A program made the translations under genes and the position numbers. Source: Bacteroidota bacterium (lineage in GTDB: Bacteria; Bacteroidota; Bacteroidia; NS11-12g; UBA955). Taken from it: 64,000 nt of DNA. Below, piece by piece: positions 16,946 to 26,700 of this stretch; the stretch's first letter is position 1, and each line of letters starts with the position of its first letter. A model generated the notes under the pieces. The model was not told the origin of the DNA, ran no database searches, and was given only the letters and a program-made list of their open reading frames with translations. Location of the stretch: assembly GCA_025354385.1 (NCBI GenBank), contig JANXMZ010000082.1, positions 62,001 to 126,000 of the forward strand. The letters are read 5' to 3'.

Positions 16946-17785
16946 ATGAACTCAATATTTCGGTATTTAAAAAGCAAACTTCATGTCTTGTTATTTTTAT
17001 TTCTGGAAATATTCTGCATCATTGCCATTATTCGCAACAATAGTTATCAGTCGGCTTTTTATTTTAGCAATACCCGCAAACTTTCTGGAAAGGTTCAAGA
17101 AACCAATCATTCTATCTTTGATTATTTCGATTTATACCACAAGAATCAAGCCTTGTCAAATGAAAATTTGGAATTGAGAAGGCATCTGAAAGAGAATTAT
17201 TTGATAGAGTCGCGAAAAGTTTTTACAGTTAATGATTCTGTTTATAAACAGCGTTATGAATATATTCCGGCGGAAGTAATTACCAATACCATCAATCAGC
17301 AGAACAATTATATTACCATTAACAGGGGCAGCTCATCTGGTATAGAAGAAGGCATGGGTGTATTTTGTCCTGAAGGATTAGTGGGTACTATTATTCAGGT
17401 ATCAGAAAATTACAGCATTGCCAAATCCTTGCTCAATACCACTGTTAAAATTGCCCCTAAAATTCAAGAGATGAATTTATCTAAAGGTACTATTCATTGG
17501 TCGGGCCGCGACCCCAATAGCATTGACTATCTGGAAGTGAATAAGTACGAACAAATTAAAAAGGGATATCATATCGTTAGCAGTCCTTACTCCAATAATT
17601 TACCCGAGAATATTCCTATTGGTACAGTCGATAAACTTGAAACCAAATCTACGGATGACTTTTATATCATAAAAGTAAAGCTGGCCGTAAATTTTGGAAA
17701 AATAAGTACGGTGTATGTGGTGAAAAACTTATTTAAAAAGGAGTTAATGGAACTTGAAAAAAAATTAAACGAACCTAAGCCATGA
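16946..17785 (+). CDS. mreC: Rod shape-determining protein MreC
   Basis: A 279-residue protein: short cytoplasmic N-terminus, one transmembrane helix (about 12-32), a coiled coil (about 60-95) and the periplasmic two-beta-barrel MreC domain (about 105-265) with NRGSSSGIEEGMGVFCPEGLVG typical of the family. It links MreB filaments to PBP2 and activates it. The end overlaps mreD by four bases (ATGA), so translation is coupled. Confidence 0.94.
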   Translation: MNSIFRYLKSKLHVLLFLFLEIFCIIAIIRNNSYQSAFYFSNTRKLSGKVQETNHSIFDYFDLYHKNQALSNENLELRRHLKENYLIESRKVFTVNDSVYKQRYEYIPAEVITNTINQQNNYITINRGSSSGIEEGMGVFCPEGLVGTIIQVSENYSIAKSLLNTTVKIAPKIQEMNLSKGTIHWSGRDPNSIDYLEVNKYEQIKKGYHIVSSPYSNNLPENIPIGTVDKLETKSTDDFYIIKVKLAVNFGKISTVYVVKNLFKKELMELEKKLNEPKP

Positions 17786-18315
17786 TACTTGATATTGCAA
17801 AATATTTAGGCTTATACGCCTTGCTAATAGCTCTGCAAATTTTTGTGATTAGTAACGTAACAATTAGCAGCAACCTAGGGGCCTATTTTCAACCACAATT
17901 AGTGGTTATGTTTTTATTGTTATTGCCGCCACGCATGTCGCATGTGTGGATAATATTGGTTTCTTTTGCTGCCGGTATTTTGCTAGATACTTTTTTTAAT
18001 ACCATGGGTATTAATGCCGTAGTATGTACCTTAATTGGATATATGAGGCATTATGCTACCAGAGACATAGAGAATGAAATTGCTACCCGCGAGGAGGATA
18101 ATAAAATATGGACTTCCAAAAAAGGTCGCCCTTGGAAATGGACTTATTTTATATGCTTTATTTTTCTTTATCATTTTGTTTTTATGATAATAGAGTCTTT
18201 GAGTTTTAAGAATTTTTTAACCGTTATTCTTCCCGCTGCTTTAATCAGCACGCTGTTAACATTTGTGTTTACAATTACCCTAGAGGATTTAATTTATAAG
18301 CCAACCAAGTCATAA
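17782..18315 (+). CDS. mreD: Rod shape-determining protein MreD
   Basis: A 177-residue integral membrane protein with about five helices. Sequence conservation in this family is low; the call comes from size, topology, the N-terminal helix followed by a PQLVVMFLLLLPPRMSH-like segment, and the position between mreC and the PBP2 gene. It is a membrane partner of MreC in the elongasome. It is separated from mrdA by 21 bases. Confidence 0.88.
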   Translation: MILDIAKYLGLYALLIALQIFVISNVTISSNLGAYFQPQLVVMFLLLLPPRMSHVWIILVSFAAGILLDTFFNTMGINAVVCTLIGYMRHYATRDIENEIATREEDNKIWTSKKGRPWKWTYFICFIFLYHFVFMIIESLSFKNFLTVILPAALISTLLTFVFTITLEDLIYKPTKS

Positions 18316-18336
18316 TCTTTTTTATAAAAAAATAGC

Positions 18337-20223
18337 ATGGAAAAGAGCGGTAAATTATTTGTTTTCTTTATTGTATTGGCCGTAATAGGAATCATTTTTA
18401 TTACCCGTTTGTTTTTTCTTCAAATAGTTGATACCTCCAATTATTATAAGGCTTTGGCTTATGGGTCTAATGAAGTTACCATATACCCCGCCCGCGGTAC
18501 CATTGTAGATAGGTATGGTAAATTACTTGTATACAATGATGCAGTGTATGATTTGATGGCGGTGCCTCAAAAAATTAAAAACATCAATAAGGAAAAGCTT
18601 TGCAAGGTATTGCAAATTGATACCAATGATTTAAACGGCAGAATAAAAAAGGCCAGTCGATATAATACCCGCGAAGCCTCTATCATCTACAAAAGTTTAC
18701 CCTTTCATATTTATTCTCAATTACAGGAAATTATCTACGATTACCCCGCTTTTTTTATTGAGACAAAAATAGACAGACGTTATAATATCAATGGAGCAGC
18801 TCATTTATTAGGATACATGGGCGAGGTAACCGAAAGGCAATTACAAAACGAGAAGTATTACAAACCTGGAGATATTAAAGGCATGTCGGGTATGGAAAAA
18901 AGTTATGAATTGTACTTGCGCGGTAAAAAGGGAAAAAAAATAGTACTAGTTGATAAATTCAGCAAACAGCAGGGCAGTTTTGCAGGAGGTAAATTTGATA
19001 GTTTACCAATTGCAGGACAGAATTTAATAGCCGCCATAGATTTAAATTTACAAGAATTTGGCGAACAATTAATGAAAAACAAGTTTGGTTCTATTGTAGC
19101 AATTGAGCCTTCTACCGGAGAGGTGTTGAGCATCGTCAATAGTCCGAACTATGACCCTAATCTGATGGTGGGTCAAACAAGAAATAAAAATTTTAGTGCT
19201 CTGTTATTAGATCCCCGCAAACCCTTATTCAATAGGGCCTTAAAAGCACCTTATCCTCCGGGTTCTACTTTTAAAACGGTGCAAGCTTTAATTGGACAAC
19301 AGGAGGGTGTTTTATTTCCTGACACCAAATATCCTTGCCATGGTGGTTATCACATGGGTTCATTAACCGTGGGTTGTCACCCGCATGCATCGCCACTCGA
19401 TTTAGAACACAGTATACAGCAAAGTTGCAATGCCTATTACTGTTATGTTTACAGGAGTATACTCGATAATCCAAAATATAAAAGTGTACAAGATGCCTAT
19501 CTTAAATGGACCCAATATTTAAATAGTTTTGGAATAGGGGTGAAGACAGAAATAGACTTGCCAGAAGAGTCGCCAGGCATCGTAAAAAAGACCCAATATT
19601 TCGAACGCGTGTTCGGAAAGAATTGGCGCTCAAGCAATGTTATTTCCTTATCTATCGGTCAGGGTGAAATTGGTTTAACGCCTCTCCAAATGGCCAATGT
19701 CGCCAGTGTTATAGCGAATCGAGGTTATTATTATATTCCACATGTTGTGAAAGCCATAGGCGACGAAAAAACCTTGCCAGATATTTACAAAGTAAAACAC
19801 AAAGCGCTAATTAATCCTATTTATTTCGACTCGGTGATAGCCGGTATGGCCCGTGTTTGTAAACCCGGAGGCACTGCTGGTAGAACAGGTATAGAAGGTA
19901 TCACGATTTGCGCTAAAACAGGTACCGCACAGAATCCACACGGAGCTCACCACTCCATATTCATTGCATTTGCTCCCCGTATAAATCCTAAAATTGCCAT
20001 TGCTGTGGTGGTAGAGAATGGTGGTTATGGGGCAGATTATGCGGCACCTATTGCCAATTTAATGATAGAGCGATACCTCGAAACGGATAAAACAGTGACC
20101 ACGAGAAAGGATATGTTGGACCGCATGTTGAATGCAAACTTGGTAGGTTCGACGGTATACGATTTACCTAAACCTGATTCTACTTTGCGCAAAACCCTGT
20201 TGCCATTAACACCAAAACCATGA
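18337..20223 (+). CDS. mrdA: Penicillin-binding protein 2 (elongasome transpeptidase)
   Basis: A 628-residue class B PBP. The N-terminal transmembrane anchor is at about 7-30, followed by the pedestal with ARGTIVDRYGKLL (52-64). The transpeptidase domain contains the active-site motifs SxxK (Ser310-Lys313 in PPGSTFK), SxN (Ser363-Asn365) and KTG (527-529). It cross-links peptidoglycan during lateral growth with RodA as glycosyltransferase partner. The rodA start overlaps its last bases (ATGA type), so the pair is made in equal amounts. All catalytic residues are present. Confidence 0.96.
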   Translation: MEKSGKLFVFFIVLAVIGIIFITRLFFLQIVDTSNYYKALAYGSNEVTIYPARGTIVDRYGKLLVYNDAVYDLMAVPQKIKNINKEKLCKVLQIDTNDLNGRIKKASRYNTREASIIYKSLPFHIYSQLQEIIYDYPAFFIETKIDRRYNINGAAHLLGYMGEVTERQLQNEKYYKPGDIKGMSGMEKSYELYLRGKKGKKIVLVDKFSKQQGSFAGGKFDSLPIAGQNLIAAIDLNLQEFGEQLMKNKFGSIVAIEPSTGEVLSIVNSPNYDPNLMVGQTRNKNFSALLLDPRKPLFNRALKAPYPPGSTFKTVQALIGQQEGVLFPDTKYPCHGGYHMGSLTVGCHPHASPLDLEHSIQQSCNAYYCYVYRSILDNPKYKSVQDAYLKWTQYLNSFGIGVKTEIDLPEESPGIVKKTQYFERVFGKNWRSSNVISLSIGQGEIGLTPLQMANVASVIANRGYYYIPHVVKAIGDEKTLPDIYKVKHKALINPIYFDSVIAGMARVCKPGGTAGRTGIEGITICAKTGTAQNPHGAHHSIFIAFAPRINPKIAIAVVVENGGYGADYAAPIANLMIERYLETDKTVTTRKDMLDRMLNANLVGSTVYDLPKPDSTLRKTLLPLTPKP

Positions 20224-21575
20224 ACTATTACAACAAAGCAAGCGAGGAAAATATTCGAATAGATTGGTTAACGGTGATACTGTACATACTTATCGTTGGC
20301 TTTGGTGCTATGAATATTTATTCGGCCAATAGTACCATCGACCATACTTTTATTTTCGATTTAACGATGGAGTATGGTAAGCAGTTTATGTGGATTGGTG
20401 TTGCCGCGGTCATTGTATTTTTAATTCTATTACTCGATCCAAAGTTTTTCAATTTTTCAGGCTATGGTATTTACGCGGTGGTGATTGCTATGTTGCTTGT
20501 GTTGCTGGCCACTGGGGCTTATAATAAAGGTGCTCAAGCTTGGTTCAAAATAGGCTCCTTCAAATTGCAACCCAGCGAGTTTGCTAAGTATGCTACCGCA
20601 TTGGCTTTGGCTAAATTTTTGGGGACATTCGATGTGAAATTTGCAGGTAAAAAAAATATAGCCATTTGTTTTGGAATTATTTTATTGCCAATGATACTTA
20701 CTTTGGCCCAAAATGATACTGGATCAGCATTGGTGTTTGCAAGTTTCTTTTTGGTATTATACCGCGAAGGACTGTCTGGCTGGTATCTGGTTATAGGACT
20801 TTATTTAGCAGCTTTATTCGTATTTACAATTTTATTTCCATCGCTATATCTCATAGGTGTCATTCTTATATTGTGTGGAGTGGTGGCCTATTTTTATAAA
20901 AAATACCGGCAAATGTTATGGCTCTCCATCATTGTCTTTTTCGCCTCAGCTATTTTTATTTTAAGTGTCGATTTCATATTTGCCAAAGTATTACAACCCC
21001 ATCAACAACAAAGAATTTTGGTGACCTTGAATCAAGATGTGGCAGAATATTATCCAAGAAAAGCCAAAGAATTCAGTCTGTTTAAAATAGACATGAACCG
21101 CAAGGATAAGAAGGCCTCCAAGCGTGATTACAGTTACAATGTGAGACAATCTAAGATTAGTATTGGTGCTGGACAATGGTTGGGAAATGGTTTTAACAAT
21201 GGCACGCAAACCAAGGCCAAGTTGGTGCCCGAGCAACACACCGATTTTATATTTTGTACTGTGGGGGAGGAGTATGGATTCGTTGGGTCAAGCATTTTTG
21301 TATTGTTATATTTGTTATTCATTGGTCGTTTGTATTACATGGCGGAGCGACAGAAAAATGTATTTGCGAGGGTGTATGGCTATTCTACGGCTTCTGTTAT
21401 TTTCTTTCACTTTTTTGTAAATGTAGGTATGGCTTTAGGTGTTTTACCGGTTATAGGAATTCCTTTGCCCTTTATGAGCTATGGAGGTTCATCGCTGTTT
21501 AGTTTTAGCATGATGTTATTTACTTTCTTGAAGCTCGATGCGAATAGAGTGAATGAGATTTCGAGTGTTTATTAA
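20220..21575 (+). CDS. rodA: Peptidoglycan glycosyltransferase RodA (SEDS family)
   Basis: A 451-residue polytopic SEDS protein with about ten helices. Family motifs seen: KPSEFAK-like QPSEFAKYATAL (near 118), NDTGSALV (near 162) and the C-terminal GIPLPFMSYGGSSL. It polymerises lipid II glycan strands together with PBP2. It is longer than the E. coli protein (370 residues) because of a loop of about 70 residues (roughly 260-330) before the QTDFIF-like segment (here HTDFIF); such an insert is common in Bacteroidota RodA as far as I know. Last gene of the mre operon. Confidence 0.95.
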   Translation: MNYYNKASEENIRIDWLTVILYILIVGFGAMNIYSANSTIDHTFIFDLTMEYGKQFMWIGVAAVIVFLILLLDPKFFNFSGYGIYAVVIAMLLVLLATGAYNKGAQAWFKIGSFKLQPSEFAKYATALALAKFLGTFDVKFAGKKNIAICFGIILLPMILTLAQNDTGSALVFASFFLVLYREGLSGWYLVIGLYLAALFVFTILFPSLYLIGVILILCGVVAYFYKKYRQMLWLSIIVFFASAIFILSVDFIFAKVLQPHQQQRILVTLNQDVAEYYPRKAKEFSLFKIDMNRKDKKASKRDYSYNVRQSKISIGAGQWLGNGFNNGTQTKAKLVPEQHTDFIFCTVGEEYGFVGSSIFVLLYLLFIGRLYYMAERQKNVFARVYGYSTASVIFFHFFVNVGMALGVLPVIGIPLPFMSYGGSSLFSFSMMLFTFLKLDANRVNEISSVY

Positions 21576-21674
21576 ACTTAGTTGACTATTTTTTAAGTTG
21601 TCTTAATCTTGTAAAATAACGGTCATTGATTGGTCATATTAATATGGATTTAATAATAAGTTTGAATGTTTGAT

Positions 21675-21682
21675 TAACTTTG
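21675..21682 (+). promoter_or_regulatory. -7 box TAACTTTG four bases from start codon
   Basis: Perfect TAnnTTTG match. Only four bases separate it from the ATG at 21687, so transcription would begin at or very near the start codon. Confidence 0.5.
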
Positions 21683-21686
21683 ATAG

Positions 21687-23663
21687 ATGAAGTCAGCATT
21701 ACTAACTGTTAACTACTTTTTCTTGGCCTGTTTTCTTAGTTTGTTTTTTCTAATGACTGTTACAAAAGCACAGGATACCATTCCTCCAGTTATCAAATTG
21801 TATCCTGGAAGCTCGGGCTCAATTGAATTGTTTTGTAAAAATGGCCCCTACGTTGATCCGGGTGGAGTGGCTACAGATAATTTAGAAGGCGATATTACTT
21901 CACGAATGGTGGTTACCGGTTTTGTCAATACGAGAAGGATTGGTACTTATACTATTACGTATTTTGTAAAAGATACCAGTGGTAATTCTACCACCGCCAC
22001 ACGCACAGTTTCTGTTGCGGATACAAAAGGTGGAAACGGTTTTAAAATGGATAGTATGGGGAACGATTTTTATTGCCATACGGATGCCATTACCCTTAAT
22101 CGTTTTGATTATAATTGGTATATAGATGGGAAGCGTATCAGAGGATTTAAAGATCTGAAAATTGGTATAAATATTTACCCTGATACGCTGCAATATTACC
22201 ATGATGATACTTTAAGTCATGAAATAAGACTAGATCAATATTATTGCAATAATGATACAATGATTAGTTGTACTAAAGTGTTGTCGGGTAGGCACGCCAC
22301 AGGTGTCGCAGGAGCCATATTTACCGATGAAAATAGCAATTGCAAATTAGATCAAAAAGAATGGGGTGTAAATTTAATACCTATTAAATTATATGATAGT
22401 GCCAACCAATGGATGGCAACTACTTATTCATTATTTAATGGCAGTTATTATTTTAAAAACGCAATTGGAAAAGTAACAGTAATGGCTGATACTAATAAAT
22501 TGCCAATTGAACTTTCTTGTCCTGCAAATGGAAATACTAGGGCTTTAAATCTTGGAACTAAAGCCAGCTTGAAAGAAAATATTGATTTTGGATTTAAATG
22601 TACTAATCAATTCGATGTTGGAGTAGGAGCATTTTCATTTCATAGTTTAAGGCCCGGACAGCGCAATTATCTTTACATGGATTTTAATGATTTGAGTGCA
22701 AGCTATGGTTTGCATTGTACAAAAAAAATCGGGGCGCGTGTGAAAGTAAAAGTGGAAGGAAAATTAAAGTATGTTGATACTTTTAGGCATAAAATTAAAC
22801 CAGATAGTGTACAAGGCAATGAATTTACTTTTATAATTAATGACTTGTCAAAAAGAGATTCAAGCAATGCCAATTATTTGTTTTTTGATACGGATTCAAC
22901 TGCCCAAATTGGAGATACAGTAACTGCTAGTATTCGTATTTATCCGCCAATTGGTGATTTGAATCCAGATAATAATAGTAGAATTTTTAAAGGATTATTC
23001 AGTAACTCACGCGATCCCAATTACAAAGAAGTATTCCCTGCTCAAGTAAAGCCGGCATACTCAGATTGGCTGAATTATACCATACATTTTCAAAACAATG
23101 GCAATGATAGTGCGATTATAATTCGCTTAAGAGATACTTTATCTTTTTTGTTAGATATAGAAACTTTTGAACTATTAGGCAGTAGTCACCGTGTTGAAAC
23201 CAGTTTAAATAAAAATGCCTTGATGTTCTGTTTTAGGGATATTATGTTGCCCGATAGTATGACCGATCCACTGGGTTCTCAAGGATTTGTTCAATACAGA
23301 ATCAAACCTAAAAAGAACTTAACTGAAGGTACAAATATTCCCAACAAAGCTTTTATCTATTTCGATTATAATTCACCCATCATTACCAATGCAGCATCGG
23401 TAGAATTTAAAACACCCAAACAAACTTTGCTCAAACAGATAAATTATCTGCCACAGTTGAACATTTATCCGAATCCTGGAACAGGGCTTTATACCATGAA
23501 TGGAAGCGTTAATTCTAAGCTTATTGTTTACAATATTTACGGTCAAGTTGTTTTCACAGGAACCATAACAGCCAGCCAACAAGTATTCGATTTTAGGAAC
23601 CTCGCCAATGGCTTTTATTTGGTAAAAATGGATGGTGTGAATGGGTCATTTATTAAACAATAA
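21687..23663 (+). CDS. T9SS-exported multidomain surface protein (Ig-like DUF5011, type A sorting tail)
   Basis: A 658-residue exported protein. Signal peptide about 1-28. Residues 30-112 form a DUF5011/HYR-like Ig domain (DTIPPVIKLYPGS ... YTITYFVKDTSGNS). An SdrD-B-like segment follows (GAIFTDENSNCKLDQKE, about 210-270), then a conserved Bacteroidota beta domain (about 440-570) with LNYTIHFQNNGNDSA and NKAFIYFDYNSPI, and a type A T9SS tail (LNIYPNPGTG ... NGFYLVKM, last 70 residues). These parts suggest a secreted adhesin or structural surface protein; no enzyme motif is visible. A -7 box almost touches the start codon. It precedes the giant type B cargo gene. Confidence 0.87.
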   Translation: MKSALLTVNYFFLACFLSLFFLMTVTKAQDTIPPVIKLYPGSSGSIELFCKNGPYVDPGGVATDNLEGDITSRMVVTGFVNTRRIGTYTITYFVKDTSGNSTTATRTVSVADTKGGNGFKMDSMGNDFYCHTDAITLNRFDYNWYIDGKRIRGFKDLKIGINIYPDTLQYYHDDTLSHEIRLDQYYCNNDTMISCTKVLSGRHATGVAGAIFTDENSNCKLDQKEWGVNLIPIKLYDSANQWMATTYSLFNGSYYFKNAIGKVTVMADTNKLPIELSCPANGNTRALNLGTKASLKENIDFGFKCTNQFDVGVGAFSFHSLRPGQRNYLYMDFNDLSASYGLHCTKKIGARVKVKVEGKLKYVDTFRHKIKPDSVQGNEFTFIINDLSKRDSSNANYLFFDTDSTAQIGDTVTASIRIYPPIGDLNPDNNSRIFKGLFSNSRDPNYKEVFPAQVKPAYSDWLNYTIHFQNNGNDSAIIIRLRDTLSFLLDIETFELLGSSHRVETSLNKNALMFCFRDIMLPDSMTDPLGSQGFVQYRIKPKKNLTEGTNIPNKAFIYFDYNSPIITNAASVEFKTPKQTLLKQINYLPQLNIYPNPGTGLYTMNGSVNSKLIVYNIYGQVVFTGTITASQQVFDFRNLANGFYLVKMDGVNGSFIKQ

Positions 23664-23752
23664 ACAATTGCTCTGACTATTTTGTAGTCGTTGTGCAATT
23701 GTAAGAAAACTGTCATTTGTTTTTAATTGCAAACTTATTACTAAAGATACCT

Positions 23753-23760
23753 TACATTTG
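23753..23760 (+). promoter_or_regulatory. Promoter with -7 box TACATTTG
   Basis: Perfect TAnnTTTG, with a TTG at 23727-23729, 23 bases upstream as a possible -33 element. The next gene begins with TTG 14 bases later, which supports that unusual start. Confidence 0.55.
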
Positions 23761-23774
23761 TTAATGAGTTTATT

Positions 23775-26700
23775 TTGAGAAGATTCATTGCTTATATAGT
23801 CTGTTTTCTCTTTTTAATGCTAAGCACTAGCATTTGGGCCCAAAGGCCAGTGAACGACGACTGTTCCAATGCCTCAGAAATTATCATTCCCTCGAATGGT
23901 TTTGGTATTGGAAAATTGACTTCACTAAAGGTCGATATTACAGAGGCCAGCAGGCAACAAGCTGAACAATGTGTTAAAGATTTAGATGATGTAGGTAATT
24001 GTACTAAAACAGTGTGGTATAAATTCTATATCCCTACTACGCGCAATGTGTCCATTACTTTAACCCAACAAGACAGTGCCATACCACAAATTTTTGCAGG
24101 TTTTAATACGTATAGAATTCCAGATTGTAGTTATTCAATTGCAGATATAGAAAAGGGATTGCCACCACTTAATAAATTTGGTGTATCGGGTAACTCTTGT
24201 TTAACGCAAGGATGGTACTTAGTACAAGTGGGTTGTAAGAAAAAAGCAAAAGGTACTTTATGGGTTGAATTAAATATTTCGAACTCTAATTCACAACCCT
24301 ATGATAATTTAAGAGGGTTGTTTGATTTTGGTTTAGTGAAAGATAGACGAGTAAGTAACTACTTCGATTTTAGTTGCATTAGTCAGGAACCTTTTGAGAA
24401 ACAAAAAGTAGTGGATAGCAGCATAGCAAAGAGCATTTGGATAGCTGTTAGTTTTCCTAGTAAAATGTTAGTGAATAAGATTTGGTACAATTACAAAGAT
24501 GTTACATTAGAAGGAGCACAATTGAAATATAGACTATTTGCAGACACTGTAACTGCCGATTCTTTTATAAATCCTAAGCCCTATTGCGATGTGTCAGCTG
24601 CGGGTATTATTCTTAATGAACAATGTCCGTTAAACAATGCCATTAACAAAAGATATTATTTACAAATTTTAACAGATAGATTTCAGAATAATATTATAAT
24701 TTATGTTGACAATAGTACGTACCAAGCCGATCAATGGAATACAACAAATACCGATAATGAAATAACACTCAGATATGGTACAGATACTTCTATGTTACGT
24801 AGTTTGAATTGTAATGCATTAATGAGTACACATGCCTGTAAAAATGTAATACCCAATTATTTTGTTAGGAATTATATTGAGAGTAACAGAGGTACAAGTG
24901 GTGTTCGAAATGTTTCTGATACTTTTCAATTTGGGTCTTATAGTATTTTAAATATTGCACAGAACGGCTTACTGCATGCTAGAATCGAGAATTATGCAAG
25001 TGCTGAAATGGTGCATTATGCTTTATATGCAGGAGATATACGCACTTCATGTAACCTAGTCTTAGTTCATGAAGAGTTCTTACAAGAAAATAATTACTAT
25101 GGAATGGAGTCTTGTATCGCGAAAGGAACTTATACACTTGTAACCAGTTTTGTGAGTTTAGGACAGCCAGGGAAAAAATTGCGACTCGTATTTGGTCGAG
25201 GTGCTGCACCACCGCAGTATTATAGTCCGACACAACCAGAATATGTTAAAGATTTTAATCCTTTAAAAGATGCTTGGTTTTCAAGCAAAAAAATTAATTT
25301 CAAAAACAGGGATACAAATATTTTTATTGATACAGTTGCTTTATCGGGGCGATTTACATTTAAAGAAATTTACATTTCAGAATCTTCGGATTTTAATATT
25401 GTTGGTCAATACTGTGATGTGCTTGTTTTTGGTGGACAGATTAGTAAAGGAACTGCTTTTGCACTGCCTGGAATTGATTATAGTAAACGAACAAAAGGTT
25501 ATGGCCTTTATACAGCGTCATCTTGGTTTGGGTATTCCCATTTGGGTCAATGTTTTTATTTAAACAAGGGATATTATACGGTGGTTTCTCTACTCAATAA
25601 AATTGATGGCAAAGTTTATGAAGATTGCTTTTCAACCGAACATTGGGTCAATTTTATTCCCAATGTTACATGTCCAATACCCAATAATACCAATCCTCAA
25701 TTTGCCTACCCTATCAATAGCAATCAAGATGTTTTGAATTCACCTGCGGCATTAAAGAATCTTACTTATACTTATAAACTTATTTACTGTAAGGATTGCA
25801 AGCAAACTTCTACTGCTAAGCCCGCTCTTTCTTGTAATACTAGAAAATTCATTACTCCAAATACGACCTATTATTACTATACATTTTTCATGGCTAAGAA
25901 TGCTAGTTTCTCAGGTCCGAGTGTATTTGAATTGTATAAAGGAAATGCGCAACTTAATCCAGCAATAGTGATCGATAGTAATAATATTATAGCCCCTTGC
26001 GAGCCGGGAAATGTTATTTGTAATTTGGAAGGCAATCAATTTTATACTTTAATGGTGCCATTGGATATTAAAATTAGTAATGAGGGCAGTGCTAATTTTA
26101 CACCGCTTTATTATTCTAAAAATGATTTTGCAGCACATGCCTACGATTTTGGGCATTATTCAACAAGTGATACGAGGCAATCGGACTATGTGCCCATCAC
26201 TTGTCATACCAATGGGTTGTTGAGTGATCCTTCGAGTGATAATTATTCATACAGACAGGGTTCTGTATTGATTCCATATCCTGATACTATAAATATACGA
26301 AGAGTGCAAGTGACCAAAAATCTTTGGTACACTTTTACTGTTTCTGGTTCAACAAAAATCAGGATTAAATCAATGGTTAAAAATGTTTATGGAGGAGGTG
26401 GCGACTTCGAAGTATTTCAATACAAGGGCAATTACGAACAAGATTTTAATACCTTGGTAAAAAAAGGATTTGATAGTACCAATACTGGGATGACATTTAT
26501 TACGAATAATTTTTATCGAGATTCAATTGAATTTATTAATGTGGGTTGTGGAATTAAAAGGTACTTCGTTTTGTTGAAAGGTAATTATCGATATCCAACG
26601 AACTTGGAGCATGCTATGGTTGTATCGACAAAATTAATTGCGAGTGCTACAAATGGCGATTTTTGTGGTGATGCTGTAACTGGTAACTACAGCCGTTTTG

